Positions 1 to 6,772 of a stretch of DNA of 7,347 nt are shown here, one piece after another. How positions within the stretch are numbered: the stretch's first letter is position 1; every line of letters begins with the position of its first letter. Both the position numbers and the translations under genes were made by a program. The DNA lies in NCBI GenBank assembly GCA_023663915.1, contig JAMPGN010000209.1:1-7347 (forward strand), read 5' to 3'. The notes under the pieces are model-generated. The model was not told where the DNA came from and ran no database searches. It saw only the letters and a list, made by a program, of their open reading frames with translations. The DNA comes from Eubacterium sp. Lineage in GTDB: Bacteria > Bacillota_A > Clostridia > Lachnospirales > Lachnospiraceae.

Positions 1-59
1 TTTTTAGGATAAATTATACTTTGCTTTCGGCAAAAAATTTTTTTGCAAAAACATATCCA

Positions 60-1601
60 CTACTCGAACTCCACCGTAGCCGGCGGTTTCCCCGTACAAT
101 CATACAACACCCGGTTAACCCCTTTCACCTCATTCACAATCCGGTTCGTCACAGTCCCCAGCACTTCCCAAGGAATCTGTGCCGCCTCCGCCGTCATGAA
201 ATCGCTCGTCTCCACCGCACGCAGCGCGACTGCATAGTCATAAGTCCTCTCGTCCCCCATAACTCCCACAGACCGCATATTCGTGAGTGCCGCAAAATAC
301 TGCCCCAGTCCTTTGTCGATGCCTGCTTTGGCAATCTCTTCCCGATAAATATAATCCGCATCCTGCACAATCTTCACCTTCTCGGCAGTTACTTCACCTA
401 CAATACGGATACCAAGTCCCGGTCCCGGAAAAGGCTGACGGAACACAAGATGCTCCGGTATGCCTAATTCCAACCCTGCTTTTCTCACCTCGTCCTTAAA
501 AAGCATACGGAGCGGCTCGATAATCTCTTTAAAATCAACATAATCCGGCAGACCGCCCACATTATGATGCGATTTGATCACAGCCGACTTGCCAAGCCCG
601 GACTCGATCACATCGGGGTAAATCGTGCCCTGCACCAAAAAATCCACCGCACCAATTTTTTTCGCTTCCTCCTCAAACACTCGAATAAACTCTTCACCAA
701 TAATTTTTCTCTTCTGTTCAGGTTCCGTTACGCCCGACAATTTCTGATAAAAACGTTCCTGCGCATTGACGCGGATAAAATTCAGATCATAGGTTCCGTT
801 CGATCCGAACACTGCCTCTACCTCGTCCCCTTCATTTTTGCGAAGCAGCCCGTGATCTACAAACACGCAGGTAAGCTGTTTCCCAACCGCTTTTGCCAAA
901 AGAACCGCCGCTACGGAAGAATCCACACCTCCGGAAAGCGCACACAATACTTTTCCGTCGCCAACCTTTTCACGGATAGACTGAATCGTCGTCTCCACAA
1001 AAGAATCCATCTTCCAGTCTCCACCGCAACCGCATATGTTCATTACGTAATTCCATATTATTTTCATACCTTCTACCGTATGCATTACTTCCGGATGAAA
1101 CTGCACCGCATACAATCCTCTTTCCGGACATTCCATCGCGGCAACAGGACAGACAGGAGTATAAGCCGTCACTTTAAAATCTGCAGGCGCTTTCTCAATA
1201 TAATCCGTATGACTCATCCAGCAGATCGTCTTTGCAGATACACCCGCAAACATTGACACACTTTGATCTATTTCTACCTCAGTTTTGCCATATTCACTGA
1301 CAGGCGCAGTCGCCACCTTACCACCCAGCAGATGTGCCATGAGCTGAGAACCGTAACATATACCCAGAATCGGTATCCCCAATTCAAATATTTCCTTATC
1401 GCATGTAACAGCCCCGTCACCATACACACTGTTCGGTCCGCCGGTAAAAATAATGCCTTTCGGGTTCATCTCTTTTATCTTTTCCAGACTCAAACTGCAC
1501 GGATGAACTTCACAATACACATTACATTCCCTAACCCTTCGTGCAATTAACTGATTATACTGTCCGCCAAAATCCAATACGATAATCGTTTCTCTCTCCA
1601 T
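60..1601 (-). CDS. guaA: GMP synthase (glutamine-hydrolysing)
   Basis: This enzyme makes GMP from XMP, ATP and glutamine, the last step of de novo guanine nucleotide synthesis in the cytoplasm. At 513 residues it is the normal full length. The N-terminal class I glutamine amidotransferase domain (about 1-190) shows the catalytic Cys82 in GICYGSQ and the partner His169/Glu171 in QFHPEV. The ATP pyrophosphatase domain follows, with the PP-loop SGGVDSS at 223-229 and the [10 protein letters not shown] segment at 343-352. The C-terminal dimerisation domain has GPGLGIRI near 393-400 and ends in the typical KPPATVEFE. The ATG at 1601 has AGGAG nine bases upstream. The 3' end of guaA is a known integration target for genomic islands, but here the gene is intact and only 59 bases follow it, so nothing can be said about an island there. 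Confidence 0.98.
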   Translation of the reverse strand: MERETIIVLDFGGQYNQLIARRVRECNVYCEVHPCSLSLEKIKEMNPKGIIFTGGPNSVYGDGAVTCDKEIFELGIPILGICYGSQLMAHLLGGKVATAPVSEYGKTEVEIDQSVSMFAGVSAKTICWMSHTDYIEKAPADFKVTAYTPVCPVAAMECPERGLYAVQFHPEVMHTVEGMKIIWNYVMNICGCGGDWKMDSFVETTIQSIREKVGDGKVLCALSGGVDSSVAAVLLAKAVGKQLTCVFVDHGLLRKNEGDEVEAVFGSNGTYDLNFIRVNAQERFYQKLSGVTEPEQKRKIIGEEFIRVFEEEAKKIGAVDFLVQGTIYPDVIESGLGKSAVIKSHHNVGGLPDYVDFKEIIEPLRMLFKDEVRKAGLELGIPEHLVFRQPFPGPGLGIRIVGEVTAEKVKIVQDADYIYREEIAKAGIDKGLGQYFAALTNMRSVGVMGDERTYDYAVALRAVETSDFMTAEAAQIPWEVLGTVTNRIVNEVKGVNRVLYDCTGKPPATVEFE

Positions 1602-1654
1602 TTTATCCTGCTCCTGTACTTTCTATCTCTTTTACTGTATTGCCCTCTCACCGC

Positions 1655-1683
1655 GGAAGAATGCACGCTTTTTGCATTCTTCC
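1655..1683. repeat. Perfect 11-bp hairpin upstream of guaA
   Basis: The arms GGAAGAATGCA (1655-1665) and TGCATTCTTCC (1673-1683) are perfectly complementary around a 7-base loop. The hairpin lies about 55 bases upstream of the guaA start, in the untranslated leader if transcription comes from the MATE side. Neither strand has a uridine run directly after the stem, so it is not a standard terminator. It is unrelated in sequence to the two hairpins next to it. I do not recognise a known purine riboswitch here. Confidence 0.7.
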
Positions 1684-1687
1684 AGAG

Positions 1688-1739
1688 ATGATTTAGATAT
1701 ACTTAGCCCATGTATTTTATGGGCTTAGTATATCTTCAT
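1688..1739. repeat. Hairpin of a two-member family, copy 1
   Basis: The arms AGATATACTTAGCCCAT (1695-1711) and ATGGGCTTAGTATATCT (1719-1735) pair over 17 positions with one central T-T mismatch (A-A on the other strand) and a 7-base loop. Outside the stem, ATGA (1688-1691) pairs with TCAT (1736-1739), leaving a 3-base bulge on one side only. The same plan, with a different stem sequence, recurs in the next hairpin. The role is unknown; it could be an RNA structure between the MATE gene and guaA, or a short extragenic palindromic repeat. Confidence 0.75.
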
Positions 1740-1742
1740 GTT

Positions 1743-1803
1743 GAAAATGATATTAGTTACACTTAGGCAGTGTTTTTGACTGCCTTAGTGTAACTTCATT
1801 TTC
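1743..1803. repeat. Hairpin of a two-member family, copy 2
   Basis: The arms AGTTACACTTAGGCAG (1755-1770) and CTGCCTTAGTGTAACT (1780-1795) pair around a 9-base loop, with the same central T-T mismatch inside the CTTAG element as copy 1. An outer stem follows: GAAAATGA (1743-1750) pairs with TCATTTTC (1796-1803), leaving a one-sided 4-base bulge. Compared with copy 1, the third and sixth stem pairs are changed on both arms (A-T to T-A and T-A to C-G), so pairing is kept. It lies about 50 bases past the MATE stop codon, but no uridine run follows it on the minus strand. Confidence 0.75.
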
Positions 1804-1851
1804 TATTATATGGTAGTCCCCACCCCATGTCAAAACATATTTCCTCACACT

Positions 1852-3219
1852 CTATCCCCTCTTCATTGCCTTTTCCCACTTCCCACTGTGATATCTGACC
1901 TCATAACAAATCCCCCGGAATATCCAGTCGATCGTCATGGCAATCCAGATACCGATCAACCCCAAATGAAACACATTACTGAAAAAGTATGCCGTCCCAA
2001 TCCGAAACACCCACATCGAAGCGATCGCAATCGCCATCGTCCACATAACATCGCCCGACGCGCGCAGCGTGTTCGGCAAGGTAAATGACGGCACCCACGC
2101 AAACATACACATCACCGCATGAAAACGGATAACCTGCACCGCCAGTTCTTCCGTCTCCGGTGTGAGATGGTAGAGCAAAAGCATTTTATGGCACAAAAGA
2201 ATCATGACCACCGACACCGCGATCATGCACAGATTCGTCAGGCGCATCAATTTTTTCGTATAAAATCTGGTCTGCTCATAATCTCCCGCGCCGACGCAAT
2301 AAGAAGTCACAGAAAGAAGTGCCATATTGATCGCCATCCCCGGCAAAATGTTGAAGTTCGCCACCGTGCCACAGACCGCGTTAGCGGCGATCGCTGATGT
2401 ACCGAACGTTGAAACCAGACTCAGCAACAAGATTTTTCCTAACTGAAAAAGGCTGTTCTCTAAGCCGTTCGGTATACCAATATACAGAATCTTTTTGATC
2501 TGCTCCATGTTGAGCCGCATAGTCACGCGCCGTCTAAAGCAGATAACTTTGTCTTGTTGAAAAAGCAGATAAAAAATAATGCCCGCCGCAACCGTTCTGG
2601 AAAAAGTGGTTGAAACCGCCGCTCCTGCAACCCCCATCTTAAAACCGAAAATGAGAAGAGCATTGCCGATCAGATTTAAGATATTCATCAGCAGAGAAAT
2701 ATACATCGTCGTCCTGGAATCGCCCATGGCACGGAAAAGCGCGGCACAGCCATTGTAAAGCGCCAATGGACAGATCGAAAGTCCCGTGATGATCAAGTAG
2801 GTTGTCGCACTGCTCATGACATCCACCTCCACCTGACCGAAAATCGCACGAAGGATTGTCTTATGCCACCCGATCAATATGACCGTCGTGACTACCGAGG
2901 TATAAAACAGGAAAAGAACCATCTGCCATGCAGACCGTCCCGCTGCTTCTTCATTTCGTTGTCCCAAAGCATGTCCTGCCGCAACGGCGCCGCCGGTGGC
3001 AAGTGCCGCAAAAACCTGAATCACCAAAATATTAATATTATCCACCAAGGAAACGCCAGATACCGCCGCCTCGCCCACGCCGGAGATCATGACAGTATCC
3101 AGCATACCGACTAGGATGGCAAGAAGCTGTTCCATGATCAAGGGCAGGATCAATTTCTTAAGATCAGCGTTGCTGTAAAACGTTCCCTTTGTTTCTTCTC
3201 TTTCTTTTATCTGCATCAC
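1852..3219 (-). CDS. MATE family efflux transporter
   Basis: This is a 455-residue membrane protein of the multidrug and toxic compound extrusion family, probably an ion-coupled antiporter of cationic compounds in the cytoplasmic membrane. After a charged N-terminus of about 25 residues, the sequence alternates hydrophobic spans that fit the usual 12 helices in two similar bundles. Family-typical stretches are AAGHALGQRNEEAAG after the second helix and MNILNLIGNALLIFGFKMGV followed by AGAAVSTTFSR before mid-protein. Length is normal for the family and the frame is intact. The start at 3219 is a GTG directly followed by an ATG at 3216; AAGGA lies 8 bases before the GTG, so either may be used. 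The substrate cannot be told from sequence. The gene has its own promoter and seems to be a single unit. Confidence 0.93.
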   Translation of the reverse strand: MMQIKEREETKGTFYSNADLKKLILPLIMEQLLAILVGMLDTVMISGVGEAAVSGVSLVDNINILVIQVFAALATGGAVAAGHALGQRNEEAAGRSAWQMVLFLFYTSVVTTVILIGWHKTILRAIFGQVEVDVMSSATTYLIITGLSICPLALYNGCAALFRAMGDSRTTMYISLLMNILNLIGNALLIFGFKMGVAGAAVSTTFSRTVAAGIIFYLLFQQDKVICFRRRVTMRLNMEQIKKILYIGIPNGLENSLFQLGKILLLSLVSTFGTSAIAANAVCGTVANFNILPGMAINMALLSVTSYCVGAGDYEQTRFYTKKLMRLTNLCMIAVSVVMILLCHKMLLLYHLTPETEELAVQVIRFHAVMCMFAWVPSFTLPNTLRASGDVMWTMAIAIASMWVFRIGTAYFFSNVFHLGLIGIWIAMTIDWIFRGICYEVRYHSGKWEKAMKRG

Positions 3220-3232
3220 ATGTCACGTCCTT

Positions 3233-3247
3233 GTTCAGATTCTGAAC
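3233..3247. promoter_or_regulatory. Operator-like palindrome before the MATE gene
   Basis: GTTCAG and CTGAAC form a perfect inverted repeat around 3 bases. The palindrome sits between the predicted -10 box and the ribosome site of the MATE gene, where a bound repressor could block transcription. MATE and other efflux genes are often under MarR- or TetR-type repressors, but no regulator gene is next to it here, so the role is inferred only from position and symmetry. Confidence 0.4.
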
Positions 3248-3259
3248 GATTCTTACCCT

Positions 3260-3288
3260 ATTCTATGACTGTTTCACCGCAATGTAAA
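3260..3288 (-). promoter_or_regulatory. Sigma-A-like promoter of the MATE gene
   Basis: On the minus strand a -35 box TTTACA (3288-3283) and a -10 box TAGAAT (3265-3260) are separated by exactly 17 bases; each matches the consensus at five of six positions. Transcription would start near 3253, giving a leader of about 35 bases to the MATE start codon. The promoter lies between the end of the spoIIID fragment and the MATE gene, so the transporter need not depend on spoIIID transcription. Confidence 0.6.
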
Positions 3289-3316
3289 GGTATTGACCGA
3301 AACCTTTTTTATCTCT

Positions 3317-3469
3317 TTAAAAACTGTGCTGATGCAGGTATTTTTCTCTGGTTGCCAACCCGCCGCGGATATGTCTTTCGGATTTATTGACATCCAGCAC
3401 TTTTCTTGCTTCCGCTGCCAGTGACGGGTTAAGCTGGGTGAGGCGGTCTGTTACGTCTTTATGTATGGT
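3317..3469 (-). pseudogene. spoIIID: SpoIIID, C-terminal part; gene interrupted by the element
   Basis: The last 50 codons of the sporulation regulator gene spoIIID remain here. The residues TIHKDVTDRL, NPSLAAEARKVLD and SERHIRGGLATREKY match the C-terminal part of SpoIIID as I remember it (STVHKD.TERLP.INP.L, then RH.RGGEAT). SpoIIID is a small DNA-binding protein of about 80-95 residues that controls sigma-E and sigma-K dependent genes in the mother cell. The match begins in the recognition helix of the helix-turn-helix, near residue 36 of the Bacillus protein. Before that point the frame runs into the recombinase gene and has no resemblance to SpoIIID. The ribosome site, start and about 35 N-terminal residues are missing from the window and are expected at the far end of the element. 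The remaining part has no stop or frameshift, so precise excision could restore it. Confidence 0.88.
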
Positions 3470-3481
3470 CGTAACATAATC
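3459..3481. other. Probable attachment site (junction of element and spoIIID)
   Basis: SpoIIID-like coding starts at the ACC codon at 3469-3467, while on the other side the recombinase frame runs through and stops at 3461-3459. The crossover must lie in or near this interval, where spoIIID normally encodes the SKSTVHKD part of its helix-turn-helix. Large serine recombinases cut at a 2-base core within a short site, so only a few bases would be shared with the other end. The exact core cannot be set without the partner junction or the empty site. Confidence 0.6.
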
Positions 3482-5060
3482 GAATGTTTTCTTTTGCCTC
3501 AAAATTGCCTGCTGAGTCCATAGATTTCTCGCTAGTATCCTCAATTAAAACCGTCTCGTCCAATCCCAACTCTCCAAAGAGCTGTAAATAAATTTCGACA
3601 TTTCCCTCTTTATCAACTTCTATTTTTTGTATGATTTTTTTTAACTGCTCATTGGTCATTTGGCGTACATCGGTAATATCCTCAATCTGCTTGAAAGTAT
3701 TATTGAGTACATTCTCTAACTGTTCACCTTTAGTCAAATGGTAAGAAACCATTTTTAATTCATTTTCCAGTCTCTCTATTTCTTTTCTCGATCCTCCGAT
3801 CTTTTCATTCAATTCTTCCCTTGAAATCAAATCATCCGTATACATATCCATGTATTTTTCTCTGGCTCTGGTCAATTTATTTAATTGGCTTCTTAGTTCC
3901 TTCTCATATTCAAGGTTTTCATCCTTTGCCTTATACACTCTCTGAAATTCATCTACCACATGGTGAATCACTTTTTTCTTCTGCCGAAGCATCTGATTGA
4001 AATAGTCCTGCAGCACATCAATCAGCTCATCCTCATCAATAGAAACTGCATTCGGGCAGCTTTCCACGCCTTTCCCATTATGTCCGGAACATACCCAGCG
4101 CACATAAGTATTCTTATAAGTGCGAACCGTCCTCCTGAAAGACCAGCCACACTCCTTACAGCGAATCAACGTAGAAAAAAGGTATTTGTTACTCTGCCGC
4201 TCCCTGTTCATATTAAATGCCGCGTGCCTCCCATGAAGTATTTCCTGTACCCTTTCATAATCTTCCTGTTCAATAATTTTCAAATCAGGACGCTCAACGA
4301 CTATCCATTCCGTTTCATCTTTTTCTTTTCTCTGCCCGGTCAAAAAATCCGCAACTTCTTCTTTTCCATTGATAATTTTTCCCGTATATAACTCATTTGT
4401 TAAAATCCGACATACCGCATTTTGACTCCAGCTGCAATTACGTTTTGTTTTTAGTCCTCTGTCATTCAGCCTGTTTGCAATCTTAGCAGCTCCGCAGCCT
4501 TCATGAAGATACCACTGGTAAATCTGTTTGACTACATCTGCTTCCTGTCTGTTAATTTCCAGATTGAAATAATCCCCGATGGTCTTATCATATCCATAGA
4601 CAATATTGGGAACCCGTCCCTTTTCCGCATTTATCTTCTTTCCAAATTTGACACGCTTAGAGGTATTTGCGCTTTCCTCCTGTGCCAATGCGCCAAAGAT
4701 TGTAAGGACAAACTCGCTGTTTCCCATGCTGGTCATATTCGCTGTAAGAAATTGTGTTTCAATGCCTAATGCTTTTAGCTTACGGACATTCTGGAGCAAA
4801 TCAACCGTATTCCTGGCAAAACGGGAAATATCCTTTACCACCACCATATCAAATAAGCCGTGTTCGGCATCTGACATCATTTTCAAAAATTCTTTGCGGT
4901 TCCTTATTTTGGTTCCGGAAATGCCTTCATCCGCATATAGTTTGACTAACGTATCTCCTGTTCTCTTTGTATATTCACCGAAGAACTCTTTTTGCGCTTC
5001 CAGACTGTTAAGCTGGTCTTCTTTTTCTGTAGAAACACGGCAGTATGCGGCTATATTCAT
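3459..5060 (-). CDS. Large serine recombinase of the element
   Basis: This 533-residue protein is a site-specific integrase and excisionase of the large serine family, as in phages, Tn4451/Tn5397-like elements and the skin element. The N-terminal catalytic domain (about 1-140) begins YCRVS with nucleophile Ser10 and has Arg8 and the DISRFARN motif with Arg80 and Arg83. The recombinase domain follows (about 150-290), then a zinc ribbon with Cys301, Cys304, Cys324 and Cys335, and a charged coiled-coil-like stretch (about 370-460). All catalytic residues expected are present, so the enzyme should be active. The ATG at 5060 has GAGG seven bases upstream. The final codons and stop lie in the spoIIID junction, so its C-terminal few residues would change after excision. 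Its position right against the broken spoIIID makes it the enzyme that inserted, and may excise, the element. Confidence 0.95.
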   Translation of the reverse strand: MNIAAYCRVSTEKEDQLNSLEAQKEFFGEYTKRTGDTLVKLYADEGISGTKIRNRKEFLKMMSDAEHGLFDMVVVKDISRFARNTVDLLQNVRKLKALGIETQFLTANMTSMGNSEFVLTIFGALAQEESANTSKRVKFGKKINAEKGRVPNIVYGYDKTIGDYFNLEINRQEADVVKQIYQWYLHEGCGAAKIANRLNDRGLKTKRNCSWSQNAVCRILTNELYTGKIINGKEEVADFLTGQRKEKDETEWIVVERPDLKIIEQEDYERVQEILHGRHAAFNMNRERQSNKYLFSTLIRCKECGWSFRRTVRTYKNTYVRWVCSGHNGKGVESCPNAVSIDEDELIDVLQDYFNQMLRQKKKVIHHVVDEFQRVYKAKDENLEYEKELRSQLNKLTRAREKYMDMYTDDLISREELNEKIGGSRKEIERLENELKMVSYHLTKGEQLENVLNNTFKQIEDITDVRQMTNEQLKKIIQKIEVDKEGNVEIYLQLFGELGLDETVLIEDTSEKSMDSAGNFEAKENIRLCYDHT

Positions 5061-5151
5061 ATATCTGCTACCTCACTTTTTCTCCAAGCTCTGTTACATC
5101 TATATTACTATATAGGAAGAAAAAGGACAAGATACCAACACAAAAGGCAGT

Positions 5152-5185
5152 AAAAAAGAATGCCCGCATTATGCAGAGCACTCTT
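5152..5185 (-). terminator. Terminator-like hairpin before the recombinase gene
   Basis: On the minus strand AAGAGTGC (5185-5178) pairs with GCATTCTT (5163-5156) with one G-U pair, and the stem runs straight into a T-run ending at 5152. A small inner GCAT/ATGC stem may extend it. The left arm overlaps the end of the 56-residue gene. It would end or attenuate transcription between that gene and the recombinase, which then needs read-through or a promoter within 5061-5151, where I see only weak boxes. Confidence 0.55.
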
Positions 5186-5339
5186 CTTTACTTTCCGGAT
5201 TCGACTGTTCCGCAGCCGTCCTGATTGCCTGTTCAACTTTCTTTTCGTTTACTTCCATAAAAACTTGTAATATGTAATCAGCGGTCACATCCGCCGGATT
5301 AGGATTGTGGAACCGATAATTTAGTTTTTGCTTTTTCAC
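5169..5339 (-). CDS. Small element protein (YRFHNPNP type), function unknown
   Basis: A 56-residue protein starting at GTG 5339, with AGGAGG nine bases upstream. It begins VKKQKLNYRFHNPNPADVTA and continues with a helical acidic stretch ending SKEECSA. I recall similar short proteins with a YRFHNPN opening and an ADY-L-VF-EVN pattern next to recombinase genes in mobile elements of gut Clostridia; this is from memory and not a search. It has no signal peptide or membrane segment. The position, on the same strand 108 bases before the recombinase, and the size would suit a recombination directionality factor or a small regulator, but nothing in the sequence proves this. It lacks an obvious helix-turn-helix. 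Confidence 0.75.
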   Translation of the reverse strand: MKKQKLNYRFHNPNPADVTADYILQVFMEVNEKKVEQAIRTAAEQSNPESKEECSA

Positions 5340-5372
5340 AGCGGTGTGCCTCCTTTCCGATACCCTTTGTCA

Positions 5373-5401
5373 ATCTTATGAGAGCTGATTTCAAAATAGA
5401 C
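5373..5401 (-). promoter_or_regulatory. Weak sigma-E-like promoter before the small gene
   Basis: On the minus strand GTCTATTT (5401-5394) and CATAAGAT (5380-5373) are 13 bases apart, about 35 bases upstream of the GTG of the 56-residue gene. The -10-like box matches the mother-cell sigma-E pattern CATACAAT at six of eight positions. The -35-like box matches GTCATATT at its ends but not in the central ATA, which is a serious mismatch. It is listed because mother-cell control would be expected for an element that must leave spoIIID. Confidence 0.22.
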
Positions 5402-5481
5402 GTATATAGGATGTCTGTTTATCGTTTGCTGTGTCTTACCTTAAGAATATATAGTTGACTAAATGCATGATACGTTTCTCG

Positions 5482-6490
5482 TTATTTGTCCAACATATGT
5501 AACCAGATGGCGTAAAACCTATGAGTGCCTTCGCCTTTATTGCGTGTAAAAATTTTTACTGTATTCTTTTCTTTTACACGTTTTAAGGCATTCTTATCTA
5601 CTAACTCTTTGATTACATCATTGATTTTAATATCCGTTGAAATCTTATGAAGCTTTTTCTCAAGTTTGTCACGCCGTAAACATAAACACTCATAGTAAAT
5701 TAATCCATCATGCATATCAGTCCGAAAAGCTTCCACACTATCTGCCAGCCGAAATTTACCTTTTTTATAAAGTTTACTAATAAGCTTTAGGAAATCTATA
5801 TCCTCTTTTGGGGCTTTAATCGGTTTAAAACGTTCCTGCTGTTCCTGTATCAGCTTACAAAGCAGTTTTTTAAAGCCACCGTATTCATCCTGCGCATCCT
5901 CCTCTGAAATAAAACCTGAATCTTTACAAAATTCCAGAAAAACCATATAAGATATCTGCAGATAAAATTTCGTATCTAATAATCTTCCATGAATATATGA
6001 ATTGGCAGTCGTTTCCCGAAAATTGGTAAGCCTTTTACCAATTTCTCCACAAATATCATTAATATCCAGACAAGAAGAGAGATTCTCCAAATTAAAGTTT
6101 AAATCGGATGGTTTTGCAGAAGACCGGGTAATAACCCGGTTTCCTGCAATAAAGACAACCTCGTCGTCAATGTGATAAATCCCCAGCTTATCCGCAGCAT
6201 ATCTCATTTCTAATGGTGCTTCACCTAAAGCGGTACGAATGAGATTGCCAATGTATTTTTTGCCCTTTTGATAGTTCGGGTTGATAATACACCGCTTATC
6301 TATCGCAGACCATTCTATCCAGTCAAGCTCTGAAACCGACACGATGAATTCTTCACTCCGACCTTCTTTATCTTTAAAGCGAACCTGCAATCGAACGAAT
6401 TTATTTTCTTTTTTAGATCCTACCTCTTTAATTATCCCTAAAACATTAGGGATAAAATTACATACCGGCCGATCGTTTAATTCCAGACAT
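5482..6490 (-). pseudogene. DUF927-like element protein, decayed: no in-frame start, core missing
   Basis: The frame is open from 6513 to the stop at 5482. The clear part from the TTG at 6390 gives 302 residues, but the codons before it (LNDRPVCNFIPNVLGIIKEV) look like the true N-terminal part. The first about 135 residues, with SELDWIEW, an acidic-basic stretch and IDDEVVFIAGNRVI, resemble as I remember the N-terminal region of DUF927 proteins of mobile elements, which carry a helicase-like ATPase. No Walker A or B motif follows; the protein goes directly to a helical C-terminal part ending RFYAIWLHML, so the ATPase core seems deleted. A good site GGAGG (6504-6500) precedes an ATG at 6490, but that ATG reads only ten codons; the long frame is shifted by one base. 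Either a one-base indel broke the gene or an unusual start is used. The TTG at 6390 has no ribosome site. Confidence 0.5.
6432..6455. repeat. Perfect 10-bp hairpin inside the start of the DUF927-like frame
   Basis: TTATCCCTAA (6432-6441) and TTAGGGATAA (6446-6455) pair perfectly around a 4-base loop. The hairpin lies about 35 bases after the out-of-frame ATG at 6490. No T-run follows on either strand, so it is not a normal terminator. It may be chance within the IPNVLGIIK codons. Confidence 0.45.
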
Positions 6491-6539
6491 ACCGTAATTC
6501 CTCCGTATAAAAATTATAAATTTTTTAATTTTAGAGTTC

Positions 6540-6578
6540 CTATAAACTTAAAGTCCAAAAATATTTACCTACTTGCAT
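6540..6578 (-). CDS. Possible 12-residue leader peptide (MQVGKYFWTLSL)
   Basis: A 12-codon frame with a strong ribosome site AAAGGA six bases before its ATG, upstream of the DUF927-like frame on the same strand. Short translated leaders with aromatic residues can control a following gene by ribosome stalling, as for some resistance genes, but the downstream gene here is decayed and no paired attenuator is clear. It may be the remnant of a leader from another gene. Confidence 0.25.
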   Translation of the reverse strand: MQVGKYFWTLSL

Positions 6579-6772
6579 TGCTATTCCTTTCTAGCATAGC
6601 ATCGAGTGAAACGTTTCCTCCTTTCATGGGATACCGACAGTCGTGTCATCCCGATTTGAATCTTGGTCCCCTGTTAGCTTTGATATATTCTATTGTATAA
6701 GGAGCAGGTGGTATCTCATACGGTCTCTTAGCGTTATCATACTATTTTCTCTACAAGAAAGGCGTGACAAAA

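Noticed and set aside
1..59. Integration site or terminator at the guaA 3' end
   Set aside because: guaA is complete and only 59 bases follow. An A/T palindrome GCAAAAAA/TTTTTTGC is present but has no clear GC stem, and no second copy of the guaA end or integrase is visible.
564..1256. Long plus-strand frame opposite guaA
   Set aside because: It is the antisense shadow of a well-conserved gene, with an amino acid pattern rich in His, Arg and Phe typical of such shadows.
1755..1795. Tyrosine-recombinase type inverted sites (arms around a 7-9 base spacer) for an invertible promoter
   Set aside because: The two palindromes differ in arm sequence and spacer length and no recombinase gene is beside them; paired changes fit RNA or hairpin structure better.
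1605..1851. Purine riboswitch before guaA
   Set aside because: I looked for the conserved loops of the guanine riboswitch and found none; the hairpins do not fit its three-way junction.
3470..3544. N-terminal extension of the spoIIID frame (MRILARNLWTQQ...)
   Set aside because: This is the recombinase coding region read in another frame; it has no SpoIIID resemblance and no ribosome site, so it is a chance extension across the junction.
5061..5151. Promoter directly before the recombinase
   Set aside because: Boxes such as TTGTCC, 17 bases, TAATAT match only four of six positions each, too weak to list in an AT-rich stretch.
6581..6649. 22-codon frame MTRLSVSHERRK... on the minus strand
   Set aside because: No ribosome site before its ATG and no known family; it overlaps the likely leader region.
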